Assembly (NCBI GenBank): GCA_901472455.1
Contig: LR590464.1
Location: 2,046,001 to 2,110,000, forward strand
Origin: Leclercia adecarboxylata
Lineage (GTDB): Bacteria; Pseudomonadota; Gammaproteobacteria; Enterobacterales; Enterobacteriaceae
DNA: 64,000 bases
Direction of reading: 5' to 3'
Shown here piece after piece: positions 47,074-56,869 of this stretch. Position 1 is the stretch's first letter. The number at the start of each line of letters is the position of its first letter. Made by a program: the position numbers and the translations under genes. The notes under the pieces are model-generated. The model was not told the origin of the DNA. It ran no database searches and saw nothing but the letters and a program-made list of their open reading frames with translations.

Positions 47074-48030
47074 ATGGATAACACCGCCTTATGCTACCGC
47101 CAGTTTGGTGAGCCTGAATCTGTATTGCAGCAGGAGACTGCGGCTAAAGCACCGCTGCAGCCGGGAATGCTCCGGGTGCAGATGCTGCTGTCGCCGGTCA
47201 ACGCCTCGGATCTGATTCCCATCACTGGGGCCTACCGGCATCGCATTACCTTGCCCGCCATCGCCGGATATGAAGGCGTGGGACGGGTGATTACCGCCCC
47301 GGACGATGCCGCCTCTTTGCTGGGTCAGCGGGTATTGCCCCTGCGCGGCGAAGGTACCTGGCAGCAAATAGTCGATTGCCCTGCGGGGCTGGCGATCCCG
47401 GTCCCCGATACCATTGAGACTCCCCTGGCGGCGCGGGCGTTCATCAACCCGCTGGCGGCCTGGCTGATGCTCAACCTGTATCCTGTGCAGGGTAAACGGG
47501 TGCTCCTGACGGCGGCCGGATCGGACTGTGCCATTCTGCTGGGGCAGTGGCGCAGCGGCGAGGGGCCACGGAGGTGTATGGCATCCACCGTTCAGCGGTC
47601 CATGCAGACCGGCTGCGGGCGATGGGGATCGTCCCGATTGCGCAACAGGAGAGCGATACCGTGCGCACCGTCGCTGCGGCCAGCGATATCGTCTTTTGAT
47701 GCCACGGGTGGAGAACTGGCGCTGACCCTCCTCAGCGCAATGCGCAGCAGCGGGCAGTTTATCTGCTACGGTCTGCTTTCAGGCAAGCCCTTCGCGTTAC
47801 AACGTCACTTTCCGCCGATGCACTGGTTCCATATCCGCAACACTTTCGATAGCTTTAGCCCGCAGGCATGGCAGGCGGCGTTTACCGAAATCTGGCCCCT
47901 GTTGGCAGAGAGCCAGTACAGCGACGCCCGGCTACTGCCGTTTAACGCCTGGCAGTCGGCACTGGCCGACTACCGACAGGCGGGGCGAACCCATAAGCCG
48001 CTGCTGGATTTTACCGGGCTTAACCCTTAG
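47074..48030 (+). CDS. MDR-superfamily alcohol dehydrogenase / quinone oxidoreductase
   Basis: Medium-chain dehydrogenase/reductase-like protein, 318 residues. The GroES-like N-terminal domain shows [29 protein letters not shown] and [13 protein letters not shown]. The NAD(P)-binding segment is [20 protein letters not shown], a variant of the AxxGxxG motif. Residues ~160-210 are out of frame between two compensating indels (near 47550 and 47695); the true frame reads [20 protein letters not shown] and SDIVFDATGG. I see no zinc-ligand Cys cluster, so it is probably zinc-free, like the quinone/enoyl reductases. Substrate unknown; no E. coli gene at this position. It overlaps the convergent tqsA stop by four bases. 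Confidence 0.85.
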   Translation: MDNTALCYRQFGEPESVLQQETAAKAPLQPGMLRVQMLLSPVNASDLIPITGAYRHRITLPAIAGYEGVGRVITAPDDAASLLGQRVLPLRGEGTWQQIVDCPAGLAIPVPDTIETPLAARAFINPLAAWLMLNLYPVQGKRVLLTAAGSDCAILLGQWRSGEGPRRCMASTVQRSMQTGCGRWGSSRLRNRRAIPCAPSLRPAISSFDATGGELALTLLSAMRSSGQFICYGLLSGKPFALQRHFPPMHWFHIRNTFDSFSPQAWQAAFTEIWPLLAESQYSDARLLPFNAWQSALADYRQAGRTHKPLLDFTGLNP

Positions 48031-49064
48031 CTTGCCTTGCTCATATCACTGAGCAGCAGCGCAATGGTTTTGCCGCCGTGAGTCTGCTCCAGCGCAATTT
48101 TCACGATAATAGTCAGGGGCACCGACAGCAGCATCCCCACCGGCCCCAACAGCCAGCCCCAGAAGATCAGCGACAAAAACACCACCAGCGTAGAGAGGCC
48201 CAGCCCACGTCCCATCAAGCGAGGCTCCAGAATGTTGCCAAAGATCAGGTTGATGATCAGATACCCCGCCAGCAGTACCAGGGCCGGGTAAAAGCCGCTG
48301 AATACCAGCACCTGCGCGATCGGGGGGATAGCGGCCAGCACCGATCCGATGTTAGGGATATAGTTCAGGGCAAAGGCCAGAAGCGCCCAGACAAAGGCGA
48401 ACCGAACCTCCAGTGCCGCCAGCATCCCCCAGACCACCAGCCCGGTCACCAGACTGATGGCGGTCTTCAGCACCAGATAGTGCGAAACGCTGTCGAGGGC
48501 GCGCTGGATCGCCGCCATCCCCTCCACCGGGCGGGACATCAGTGGCTGGAGCTTTGCTGGCAGTTGCGGCACCTCCAGCAGCATAAATACCACGGTCAGC
48601 AGCAGTAAAAAGATGGCGGTCATGGCGCTGGAGAGCTGCGCCAGCAGGGCTGTCACCAGCGTCATGGCCGCATTGGGGTCGATATACTTCAGCAGCTCCT
48701 CCATCGACACTTCTATCCCGGCCCGCTGTAGCCAGGGTTCAAGATGCAGCAAAGGCACGGCAAGCGAAGAACGGTAATGTGGCAGGGTGCGCGCCAGCTC
48801 ATTCAGTGAAGTGCCCAGATAGGCCACCAGCAATGCCATAGCGACCACGATAAGCAGGATCGGCAGGGTGATCGCCAGCACCCGAGGGAGACGCAGGCGC
48901 ACCAGTCGCCGCACCAGCGGATGCAGCACCACGGCGATAAACAGTGCCAGAATAAAGGGCACAATAATATCCGCCGCAACGCGGATCCCCGTCAGCACAA
49001 TCACCAGCATGCCGAGCATGATGACTATTTTTAATCCGTTGAGGGTAATAATGGGTTTGGCCAT
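48027..49064 (-). CDS. tqsA: AI-2E family transporter TqsA (YdgG)
   Basis: Polytopic inner-membrane protein of the AI-2 exporter (UPF0118) family, 345 residues, intact. Helical pairs occur at the N-terminus ([38 protein letters not shown]) and in the C-terminal five-helix block, with [43 protein letters not shown] and [17 protein letters not shown] being the family hallmarks. In E. coli it influences autoinducer-2 export and biofilm formation. It is convergent with the MDR gene and divergent from mdtJ. Confidence 0.95.
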   Translation of the reverse strand: MAKPIITLNGLKIVIMLGMLVIVLTGIRVAADIIVPFILALFIAVVLHPLVRRLVRLRLPRVLAITLPILLIVVAMALLVAYLGTSLNELARTLPHYRSSLAVPLLHLEPWLQRAGIEVSMEELLKYIDPNAAMTLVTALLAQLSSAMTAIFLLLLTVVFMLLEVPQLPAKLQPLMSRPVEGMAAIQRALDSVSHYLVLKTAISLVTGLVVWGMLAALEVRFAFVWALLAFALNYIPNIGSVLAAIPPIAQVLVFSGFYPALVLLAGYLIINLIFGNILEPRLMGRGLGLSTLVVFLSLIFWGWLLGPVGMLLSVPLTIIVKIALEQTHGGKTIALLLSDMSKAS

Positions 49065-49480
49065 ACTGGCTCCTGATCCTGTCCTTTTTATTTATTCTAC
49101 CGATGCGGCGCGATGAAAAAATTAACCAAACACAAACAGTGAGGGTAAAGAAATGAAAAGGCTTTGAGTAAATTCCTGGCTTATGGTAAAAATCAGCTGT
49201 GTTTAACTACCGGAGACAATTTTCATCTGCACTGACGAGAAGCAACACCGCAGATAATTGTAATTTTATGGACAATCTGTTCAGGACGCATTTTTCAAAC
49301 CTCTCTGCATTACTCTCCTCTTTTTGCCTGCCGTCTGGCGAGCAGCACTGGCGCAACGCGCTGTAGACCCTCTCTCTGCCTGAGCTGGCGCTTTGCGTCC
49401 GGCCAAAAATTCATTCGTTTTTACCCGGCTGCCCTCCATGGCGAGCCGCGAAGGATTATATTCTCAAGCAGGAGAAAAAC
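49065..49480. other. 416-bp tqsA-mdtJ divergent region with long mdtJ leader
   Basis: Contains the tqsA promoter, the mdtJ promoter and a leader of over 200 nt holding a small upstream reading frame (49268-49366). Pyrimidine-rich stretches (49300-49325 and 49370-49390) lie in the leader. No strong terminator hairpin is seen. Confidence 0.6.
49268..49366 (+). CDS. mdtU: Upstream ORF of mdtJI, MdtU-like leader peptide
   Basis: A 32-codon frame, MDNLFRTHFSNLSALLSSF...GEQHWRNAL, ends 114 nt before mdtJ. In E. coli a leader ORF, mdtU, of about this length (34 codons) sits in the mdtJI leader, and its translation is needed for spermidine-stimulated expression of mdtJI. The position and length fit; I cannot confirm identity of the peptide sequence from memory. 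The AT-rich upstream sequence has no strong RBS. Confidence 0.6.
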   Translation: MDNLFRTHFSNLSALLSSFCLPSGEQHWRNAL

Positions 49481-49843
49481 ATGTTTTACTGGATCCTCTT
49501 AGCCCTGGCTATCGTTGCTGAAATAACCGGCACGCTGTCAATGAAATGGGCCAGCCTCAGCGGTGGTCACACCGGCTATATTTTAATGCTGTCGATGATT
49601 ACGCTGTCCTATATTTTCTTGTCTTTTGCGGTTAAAAAAATCGCATTAGGCGTGGCGTATGCATTATGGGAAGGGGTAGGTATTTTCTTAATTACCCTTT
49701 TTAGCGTTTTATTGTTTGATGAGTCGCTGTCGCTGATGAAACTGGTCGGTCTGACGACGCTGGTGGCGGGCATAATATTTATTAAATCCGGCACCCGAAA
49801 ACCGGTAAAACAGCGTAAGGAGGCGAACCATGCAACAGTTTGA
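49481..49843 (+). CDS. mdtJ: Spermidine export SMR protein MdtJ
   Basis: One half of the MdtJI heterodimeric small-multidrug-resistance pump that exports spermidine. 120 residues, intact, four membrane helices. The SMR hallmark membrane Glu is in [16 protein letters not shown] (residue ~14), with [22 protein letters not shown] in helix 3. RBS CAGGAG precedes the ATG at 49481. It overlaps mdtI by 14 bp. Confidence 0.96.
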   Translation: MFYWILLALAIVAEITGTLSMKWASLSGGHTGYILMLSMITLSYIFLSFAVKKIALGVAYALWEGVGIFLITLFSVLLFDESLSLMKLVGLTTLVAGIIFIKSGTRKPVKQRKEANHATV

Positions 49844-50160
49844 GTGGGTTCATGGTGCCTGGCTGGCGCTGGCGATCGTACTGGAAATTGCCGCTAACGT
49901 TCTGCTGAAGTTCTCCGACGGTTTTCGCCGCAAAGTGTACGGCCTGCTGTCGATTGCAGCGGTTCTCGGCGCGTTCAGCGCCCTGTCCACAGGCGGTTAA
50001 AGGTATAGATCTGTCGGTGGCCTATGCGCTGTGGGCGGGTTTGGCATCGCGGCAACCCTGGCGGCGGGGTGGATCCTGTTTTGGTCAACGGCTGAATAGA
50101 AAAGGGTGGATTGGCCTGCTTCTGCTTCTCGCCGGGATGATCATGATAAAACTGGCCTGA
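49830..50160 (+). CDS. mdtI: Spermidine export SMR protein MdtI, frameshifted
   Basis: Partner of MdtJ in spermidine export; SMR family, 109 residues with four helices. It begins [32 protein letters not shown], with the functional membrane Glu of LEIAAN. Breaks near 49990 (true frame [21 protein letters not shown]) and near 50040 interrupt it; the C-terminus [17 protein letters not shown] ends at 50160. The start is inside the mdtJ end (RBS AAGGAGG), implying coupled translation and a 1:1 ratio. Confidence 0.93.
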
Positions 50161-50246
50161 TAATCTTGCTGCCTGTCATTGCAGGCAGCGAAATCCAACT
50201 CGTGTATTACGCTTAGACTGAGGGCTTTGAAAAGGACGAAGAATGA

Positions 50247-52410
50247 ATGCATACCCCTTTAAGCTGGCGTAAGATCCGTCTACAAAAAACCTTTTTGTCA
50301 TGATTTTTATGGCAGGGCTGGGCTTAATCTTCTCGATAATGACCCTGCTTTACCTTTCCCTGAACCTCATCAGCAGTAAAGCCAATGAAATCGACGAACA
50401 GCGCACGGCTCTCTCCGTACAGGGCGCCGTGCAGACCTCGATTAACCGGGTCTGGTCGCTGGTGATTGATAATGCCGTCTGGGATGACGCGGTGCGTGAA
50501 GCGTATCGCCCGGCGCTGGATGTGGACTGGCTCTACAACACCTGGGGAGCAGGCTATAAGGTGAATAACCTCTACGACGGCACCTTTGTACTCGACGAAC
50601 GTTTCCGGGTGCTGTAGGGATCGTTCAAAAGCCAGCCCTTTACGGAAAAGAACCTCGATTTTTTTGGCGAAGGCCTGACGTCGCTGATCCAGATGCACGC
50701 CAACGCCCTGAAAACGGATAAAAACATCTTCACCGGCGTCACCCGCACCCGCGCGGGGATTGCCCTTTGTGGGCATCGGCCTGATCCGGCCGACGGTTGG
50801 TAGCCTTCAGGTGGCGGATAATACCCGCCGCTTTTTGGTTATCACTCGCCACCTCAATCCACAAATTTTGCGTGAACTGGGGGACACTTTTCAGATTGAC
50901 GATCTGAGCCTCACTTCAGAGCAGGTCAACGACATGAGCGTCCCGCTAAAAAGCGCTTCAGGCGAAGTGCTGGGGTATCTTTCCTGGAAGCCACGACTGC
51001 CGGGGGCCGCTGCGGCGAAAGCCGCCTCGCTGGACATCACCCCGCATTGTACTGTTCATCCTGGCGCTGATTTTGCTGTTCATTCTTTTCAGCTGCGTAG
51101 GGCTGTATAAACTGGCGCGCGGGGAAAATCTGGCGCGAACGGTGGCCCGTACCGACTGGCTGAGTCACTTACCTAACCGCCGGGCGCTGATTGAAGAGCT
51201 GGAGCGGGTAAGCCTGCGCGGCGATACCGATTCGTAAAGCGTGGTCTTTATCGACCTCGACGGCTTTAAAGACGTGAATGATATCTACGGGCATGAGGTG
51301 GGCGATGAGCTGAATCGTCATCATTGCTGGCGCGTTACGCGACAATGTACCGAAGGACGGCATGCTGGCCCGCATGGGCGGCGATGAGTTTGCGATGACC
51401 ATTGGCGGTGACAACGCCGAAGCGCTGGCCTCGGCGTTTGCGGCTTTGTTCTCGATTATCTGCATAATGCCATCCGCATCGGGGAGCGCACCATACATAT
51501 TGGCGCCAGCATCGGCATTGCCAGCGGTAGCCTGGTGGAGTGCACCAGTTCAGAGCTGTTCCGTCGCGCCGATATCGCCATGTACCACTCCAAAACCACC
51601 GGCAAAGGGCGGGTGACGCACTACGATACGGAGCTGAACAGCGCCCGTGAGCGGCAGGTGGCGATTGAGAGCCAGATCCGCAGCGGCCTTGAGCGCGAGG
51701 AGTTTGACGTCTGGTATCAACCGATCATCGATGCGCGTAGCCAGAAAATGGTCAGCGTGGAGGCGCTGGTTCGCTGGCCGCGTCGCCCGGAGGGGCCGCT
51801 GCCGCCAGATGCGTTTATCAATATCGCAGAAACCAGCGGCCTGATTTACGGCCTGGGGCAGTTCGTATTGCGCCGGGCCTGTCAGGATCTGGAGCCTTTC
51901 GCGGATTTAAAATTGTCGGTCAATATCTCACCCGCGCAGTTTTCGCGACCCGGAATTCGAGGCAAAGTCGAAGGGGCGCTGGCAATCAGCCATTTCCCGG
52001 CCACGCGCCTGCAGCTGGAGGTCACGGAAACCTACGTTCTGGAAAATCCCGAGCGCGCCCGTTCAGCCATCAGCAACCTTAAAGCCCAGGGGATCGCCGT
52101 GGCGCTGGATGATTTTGGCACCGGCTACTCAAGCATCGGCTATCTACGCCGCTTTAACTTCGACACCCTCAAAATCGACAAATCCCTGGCCGGGCTGGTG
52201 GATCATGACGAACAGGCTTCGGCCCTGGTCAGCGGCACCGTGCGCATTGCCAGCGCCCTCGGGATGACCGTGGTGGCCGAAGGGGTGGAGAACGAGAAGC
52301 AGATGAAAATGCTGCGGCTGGCGGGCTGCGATCAGTTGCAGGGCTTCTGGTACAGCCAGCCGATGCCGATAAAAGAGATTATGGCGTTACGCCAGAAGCG
52401 GCAGTGTTAG
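50247..52410 (+). pseudogene. CHASE4-GGDEF-EAL protein, two internal stops and several frameshifts
   Basis: Membrane-bound cyclic-di-GMP enzyme, about 720 residues if intact. A short cytoplasmic start (MHTPLSWRKIRLQK), helix 1 (MIFMAGLGLIFSIMTLLYLSLNLI), a CHASE4 sensory domain with the NRVWSLVIDNAVWDDAVREAY motif, helix 2 (LFILALILLFILFSCVGL), then GGDEF (MGGDEFAMTIGG; no RxxD inhibitory site seen) and EAL (SVEALVRWPRRP, LSVNISPAQF, LEVTET, DDFGTGYSS, KIDKSL, VVAEGVENEKQ) with all catalytic motifs. Besides about six indels, it has in-frame TAG at 50615-50617 (probably TGG, Trp) and TAA at 51235-51237, with correct frame on both sides. These suggest real decay. A short EAL product from 51535-52410 could still be made. 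Confidence 0.85.
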
Positions 52411-52411
52411 A

Positions 52412-53238
52412 TCACTGCCGGGCCAGCTCTTCCAGCTTGTCACGAAAGCCGGTAATGGACAGGGCGCGGTTATCGGCCCGCCAGCGATCTTTCGCAGCCG
52501 GAGCCGAGCTTTGTACCCCGATAACCTGCCAGCCATCGGCGGTTTTTAACATCAGCGGCGAGCCGCTGTCGCCGGGCAGGGTATCGCACTGATGCGACAG
52601 CACGCCGGTTTGCGCCCAGCCGGTAACAATGCAGTCCTGATGGGTATAGAGCACGTCGAGATGATCTTCCGGGTAGCCCGCCTGGTTCACCTTACGGTCA
52701 GCCGCTTTCAGCGCGGCGGTAAGGGCATCTTTGTCACCGGTAAACAGCGGCAGCGGCGTGATCCCCGATGGCGGATTGCGCAGCACCACCAGACCAAAAT
52801 CCCACGAGGCAGCAGATGGCGGTACGATCCAGCGTCGCCATCGGCTTTCAGCCGACGTCCCAGAGATGCGGGGACGCGTCCTTCAATGCCGTGGATCTCA
52901 TAGCGCCAGCTGCCTTTTAACGAGACAAAGCGCAGGGCAACGGCGGTATCGGGTTTACCATTCGGGGGCACCAACAGGCAGTGGCCGGCGGTAAGCGCCA
53001 GCTGGGGGGTAATGAGGGTCGCGGTACACAGATTCCCGCTGGCGGTTTCCAGCTGGCCAATGGCATCCCACGGAGAGTGGGTAGGATCGGTGACACGCGT
53101 ACGGTCGTCATGACCAAAAAACAGCGTTTGTACCTCTTTTTTGAGGTTCGCAGCGTCGTTGCCTGCCTTCGTCCGCATGACTCAGCCCAGAAAAGAGAAA
53201 AAACGTTCCCAGTACAACCACAACAGATTTACGCATAT
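52412..53238 (-). CDS. ydgD: Trypsin-like serine protease YdgD, frameshifted
   Basis: Secreted S1-family peptidase of unknown substrate, about 273 residues. A signal peptide begins [21 protein letters not shown] at 53238. The catalytic triad is visible: His in [10 protein letters not shown], Asp in the SWDFGLVVL segment (out of frame near 52800) and Ser in [11 protein letters not shown]. Extra Cys pairs ([14 protein letters not shown]) could form disulfides. Breaks occur near 53160 and near 52850. It ends two bases after the GGDEF-EAL gene on the opposite strand. E. coli neighbours (mdtI-ydgD-asr) are the same. Confidence 0.92.
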
Positions 53239-53339
53239 CACACTCTGAAGGGGGATAATTATGATTATTAAATATGAACCCTGCTTATTAACTATAGACG
53301 GGACCGCGCGAAAGTGGGAGTAAAATCAGCGTGCTACAC

Positions 53340-53423
53340 TCAGGAAATATAAAACATACTCGCAATAAGAGCGCATAAAATAAGCGTGGTAAGAATCAAC
53401 TCAAACCGATAGCGCTGAAACAT
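53340..53423 (-). CDS. ydgU: Small membrane protein YdgU
   Basis: A 27-residue frame, MFQRYRFELILTTLILCAL..., that is mostly one hydrophobic helix (LILTTLILCALIASMFYI). It matches the E. coli small membrane protein YdgU in length, position (between ydgD and asr) and RYRFE start. Function unknown. It lies downstream of the asr terminator, so readthrough may express it. Confidence 0.8.
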   Translation of the reverse strand: MFQRYRFELILTTLILCALIASMFYIS

Positions 53424-53440
53424 AACGCCCTCCGCACAGA

Positions 53441-53477
53441 AAAACGGCGCTGGAACCATGCCGGTTCAGCGCCGGGA
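53441..53477 (-). terminator. Terminator of asr
   Basis: On the minus strand a long GC-rich stem (CGGCGCTG-AACC / GGTTCCAGCGCCG) is followed by TTTTTC. A second hairpin, ACGTGCCC / GGGCACGT at 53481-53501, precedes it. Confidence 0.85.
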
Positions 53478-53514
53478 CCAACGTGCCCGTCAGGGCACGT
53501 TAAGGTAAGCAGGC

Positions 53515-53908
53515 TTACGCAGCGGGTTGCGCTGCAGGGGTCGCAGCCTGGTGTTTAACGGCTTTTTTTGTGGTGTTTTTTGGCTGCCTGAGCTTTCTGG
53601 GCAACCGGTGCCGCTTCCGCTTTTTTCACTTCTTTTTTATGAACCTTTTTGGCAGCCTGGGCTTTCTGCGCAACCGGCGCTGCTTCTTCTTTTTTCACTG
53701 CTTTTTTATGGTGCTTTTTCGCAGCCTGCGCTTTCTGCACGGCCGCTTTTTTGTGTTTTTTGTGGTGCACAGTCTTCGCAGCCGGTGCTGCGGTGGTGGT
53801 GGTCGCGGTGGCTGCCGGTGCAGCGGTGTTGGCGACGGTGTCAGCAGCGAATGCAGCAGAAGAGAGACCCATTGCAGCGGCAACAACCAGAGCTAATACT
53901 TTATTCAT
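53515..53908 (-). CDS. asr: Acid shock protein Asr, one frameshift
   Basis: Periplasmic acid-inducible basic protein rich in Lys, His and Ala. A signal peptide, [21 protein letters not shown], is followed by three or four repeats of the [11 protein letters not shown] type ([44 protein letters not shown]). An extra A near 53567, in an A run, breaks the last repeat; the true C-terminus reads [12 protein letters not shown] with the stop at 53515. Repaired length is about 130 residues, longer than E. coli (102) by extra repeats. The start ATG at 53908 has GAGGTAGG at better spacing than the upstream ATG at 53911. An RstA-box-like site lies 105 bp upstream. Confidence 0.92.
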
Positions 53909-54011
53909 CATCCTACCTCGAATTGGTTTTTTCATTTAACCCCACTGCGGGGCCGTTGAAAGAACTATATCCCTGAAATTACGGGGCTTCCGTGAGTGAT
54001 TGGTGACGACG

Positions 54012-54025
54012 TGTAACGAATTGTA
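54012..54025 (-). promoter_or_regulatory. RstA box upstream of asr
   Basis: The minus strand reads TACAATTCGTTACA, which fits the RstA consensus TACATNTNGTTACA with one mismatch. It is 104 bp before the asr start, and RstA is the known activator of asr in E. coli. Confidence 0.75.
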
Positions 54026-54027
54026 CA

Positions 54028-54050
54028 GCGCCGGGTACGATACCCGGCGC
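54028..54050 (-). terminator. Hairpin after the M32 carboxypeptidase gene
   Basis: A perfect 10-bp stem GCGCCGGGTA / TACCCGGCGC with a 3-nt loop lies seven bases past the stop at 54057. No T run follows on the minus strand, so termination is uncertain. Confidence 0.5.
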
Positions 54051-54056
54051 GGAGGG

Positions 54057-55542
54057 TTACAGATAACGCGAGGTGAGATGATCGCGGAAGTAACGGCTGT
54101 TGAGATCTTCCCCCGGTGGCCTGCTCAATCAACTGGGCGGTGGTGAAGCGGCTGCCGTGTTGCCAGATGTTCTGGCGCAGCCAGTCGAAAAGGGCGCTGA
54201 AGTCCCCGACGGCGATGGCGGCATCCAGCCCAGGCAGGGCTTTTTTAGCAGCAGCGAACAGCTGGGCGGCATACATCGCTCCGAGTGTGTAGGACGGGAA
54301 GTAACCGAAGCCGCCATCTGTCCAGTGGATGTCCTGCATACAGCCGTTGCGGTAGTTATCTTTGGTGGATAAGCCCAGCCACGCCTGCATCTTTTCGTCC
54401 CACAGCGCGGGAATGTCGTCGACTTCAATGTCACCGTTGATCAGCGCCCGCTCAATCTCGTAGCGCAGCACCACGTGCGCCGGATAGCTGACTTCGTCCG
54501 CATCCACACGGATATAGCCGGGCTTGACGCGCTGGTTCCAGGCGACAAAGTTCTCCGGCGAGAAGGCCGCCTGGCTGCCGAAGCGCTCATGCACCGCGGG
54601 GAGCAGATGGTTGAGAAACGCCGTGCTACGCCCAAGTTGCATCTCAAAGAACAGGCTTTGTGACTCATGGATAGCGGTAGAGCGGGCCAGGGCGATAGGC
54701 TGTCCGAGCCAGTTGCGCGGCAGGTTCTGCTCATAGCGGGCGTGTCCGGTTTCATGGATCACCCCAAACAGGGCGCTGAGCAGCTCGTCTTCGTCGTAAC
54801 GGGTGGTAATGCGCACGTCTTCCGGCACGCCGCCACAGAACGGGTGAGCGCTGACGTCCAGACGACCGGCGTTAAAGTCAAACCCGAGGGTCTTCATCGC
54901 CTCCAGTCCCAGCTCGCGCTGAATTGCCGTCGGGAATGGCCCCTGTGGCGGCACAAATGACTGCTGCGCCTGCTTCTCGACAACCTGATTCAGCAGGCCC
55001 GGCAGCCAGGATTTGAGATCGCCAAACAGGTCGTCCAGCCGGGCGCTGGTCATATCCGGCTCAAAAATATCCAGCAGCGCATCGTAAGGGGTGCAGCCTT
55101 TGGCGTCGGCACGCAGGCGGGCCTCTTCCCGGCTCAGCTTCACCACCTCTTTCAGGTTGGCAGCAAAGCCCTGCCAGTCATTCGCTGGACGCTGGGTGCG
55201 CCAGGCATGCTCGCATTTACTGCCCGCCAGGGATTTGGCTTCCACCAGCGACTCCGGCAGCAGCGCGGCCTGCTGGTAGTGGCGGGTCATCTCCCGCAGG
55301 TTGGCCTGTTCGACGTCATTCAGATCTTCGCTTTCGGCATTACGCAGCCAGTCGGCCACCTTTGCATCGGTCAGGATTTGATGTTGCAGGACGCTCAACT
55401 CTGCCAGCGCTTCGCCTCGCGCGGCACTGCCGCCTGCGGGCATCATGGTAAACATGTCCCAACTGGCAATGGCGGAGAGGTGAGAGAAGCGGGAGAGACG
55501 CTGGAAGGTACGGGTGAGTTGCTGATAATTATTCTTTTCCAT
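54057..55542 (-). CDS. M32-family carboxypeptidase, frameshift at 3' end
   Basis: Cytoplasmic zinc carboxypeptidase of the M32 (Taq carboxypeptidase, YpwA-like) family, about 494 residues. The HEXXH metal motif is GVIHETGHARYEQ, with the third ligand in IHESQSLFFEMQLGRS (Glu) and DADEVSYPAHVVLRYEIERALI near the active site. The N-terminus is MEKNNYQQLTRTFQRL at 55542. An extra G near 54113 breaks the frame after EQATG; the true end is EDLNSRYFRDHLTSRYL with the stop at 54057-54059. E. coli K-12 has no such gene here, so this is an accessory gene between asr and ynfM. Confidence 0.93.
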
Positions 55543-55615
55543 TAAGACCTCGTGTCTGCATCAACTGATGGTTAAAAGTACCATCCAGTGAAGCGAAACA
55601 CGAGGCCACGCAACA

Positions 55616-56869
55616 TTAATGTAACCGTTTATGCAGGTTAACACCCACCAGCAGCGCCCCGCACAGCATCAACGCGATAAATCCTCCCACGCCGTTCCAG
55701 CCGTACTGATGCCAGAAGACGCCACCCAGCGTCCCGGCGATGCTGGAACCCAGGTAGTAGCTGAACAGATATAACGATGATGCCTGGCCTTTGGCGCGGC
55801 GGGCGCGCGGGCCGATCCAGCTGCTGGCGACCGAATGGGCGGCAAAAAAGCCCGCGGAGAAGAGCAGCATCCCGGCGAAAATCACCCCCAGGTTAGCGAA
55901 CAGGGTCATCAGCACGCCTGCCAGCATGATACCCGTCGAGGCCAGCATCACCGGGCCACGGCCAAAGCGGGTGGTCATCGCCCCGGCTTTTGGCGAACTC
56001 CATGTACCGGTGAGATAAGCCACCGACAGCAGGCCAACCAGCGCCTGGCTTAAATGCCAGGGCGAAAGCATTAGCCGGTAGCCGATGTAGTTAAACAGGG
56101 TAACAAACGACCCCATCAACAGAAAACCGGTCAGGAACAGCAGGGGCAGGCCCCTATCGCGCCAGTGCAGGCGGAAGTTAATCAGCAGCGTTTTTGGCCG
56201 TAAAGCGGTAGGGCGAAAGTGGCGCGATTCCGGCAGAATTTTCCAGAACATCAGTGCTGAGGCCAGCGCAAAACAGCCGATCGCGGCCAGCGCAATCCGC
56301 CAGTTGAAAAAGTCGGTGAAGACCCCGCTCAGGAGTCGTCCGCTCATCCCGCCAATGGAGTTACCGCTGATATAAAGCCCCATGGAGAAGGCGACAAAGC
56401 TGGGGTGGATCTCCTCGCTGAGGTAGGTCATACCCACCGCCGCCACGCCGCTGAGAGAAAGGCCGATCAGCGCGCGCATGATCAAAATTCCGTGCCAGCT
56501 GGTCATCATCGTGGACAGCAACGTACAGACCGAGGCCAGCAGCAGGGCGGTGACCATCACAGGTTTACGCCCGATGGCGTCTGACAGCGGGCCGGTAAAA
56601 AGTAGACCAATCGCCAGCATCCCGGTGGAAATCGAGAGCGAAATACTGCTGCTGGCAGGCGTCACCCCAAACTCCTGGGACAACACCGGCAGGATCGGCT
56701 GCACGCAGTAGAGCAGGGCGAAAGTCGCCAGTCCGGCGGAGAAGAGCGCCAGGGTGACGCGCATAAACTGCGGGGTACCGCGTTTGATGAACTGGACCGG
56801 CCGCGGTTGGGTGGGTAAGAGATCGATATCATCTGTCGGGGCGATATCAGCCGTTGTTGTACGACTCAC
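55616..56869 (-). CDS. ynfM: MFS transporter YnfM (putative arabinose efflux family)
   Basis: Inner-membrane MFS exporter of unknown substrate, 417 residues, 12 helices, intact. Conserved blocks are KRGTPQFMRVTLALFSAGLATFALLYCVQPI, GPLSDAIGRKPVMVTALLLAS (loop 2-3 motif), RALIGLSLSGVAAVGMTYLSEEI and GQASSLYLFSYYLGSSIAGTLGG. The start is a GTG at 56869 (VSRTTTADIAP), with AAGGA seven bases upstream, matching the E. coli N-terminus; the longer open frame to 56923 is not supported. Divergent from the LysR gene ynfL. Confidence 0.93.
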   Translation of the reverse strand: MSRTTTADIAPTDDIDLLPTQPRPVQFIKRGTPQFMRVTLALFSAGLATFALLYCVQPILPVLSQEFGVTPASSSISLSISTGMLAIGLLFTGPLSDAIGRKPVMVTALLLASVCTLLSTMMTSWHGILIMRALIGLSLSGVAAVGMTYLSEEIHPSFVAFSMGLYISGNSIGGMSGRLLSGVFTDFFNWRIALAAIGCFALASALMFWKILPESRHFRPTALRPKTLLINFRLHWRDRGLPLLFLTGFLLMGSFVTLFNYIGYRLMLSPWHLSQALVGLLSVAYLTGTWSSPKAGAMTTRFGRGPVMLASTGIMLAGVLMTLFANLGVIFAGMLLFSAGFFAAHSVASSWIGPRARRAKGQASSLYLFSYYLGSSIAGTLGGVFWHQYGWNGVGGFIALMLCGALLVGVNLHKRLH

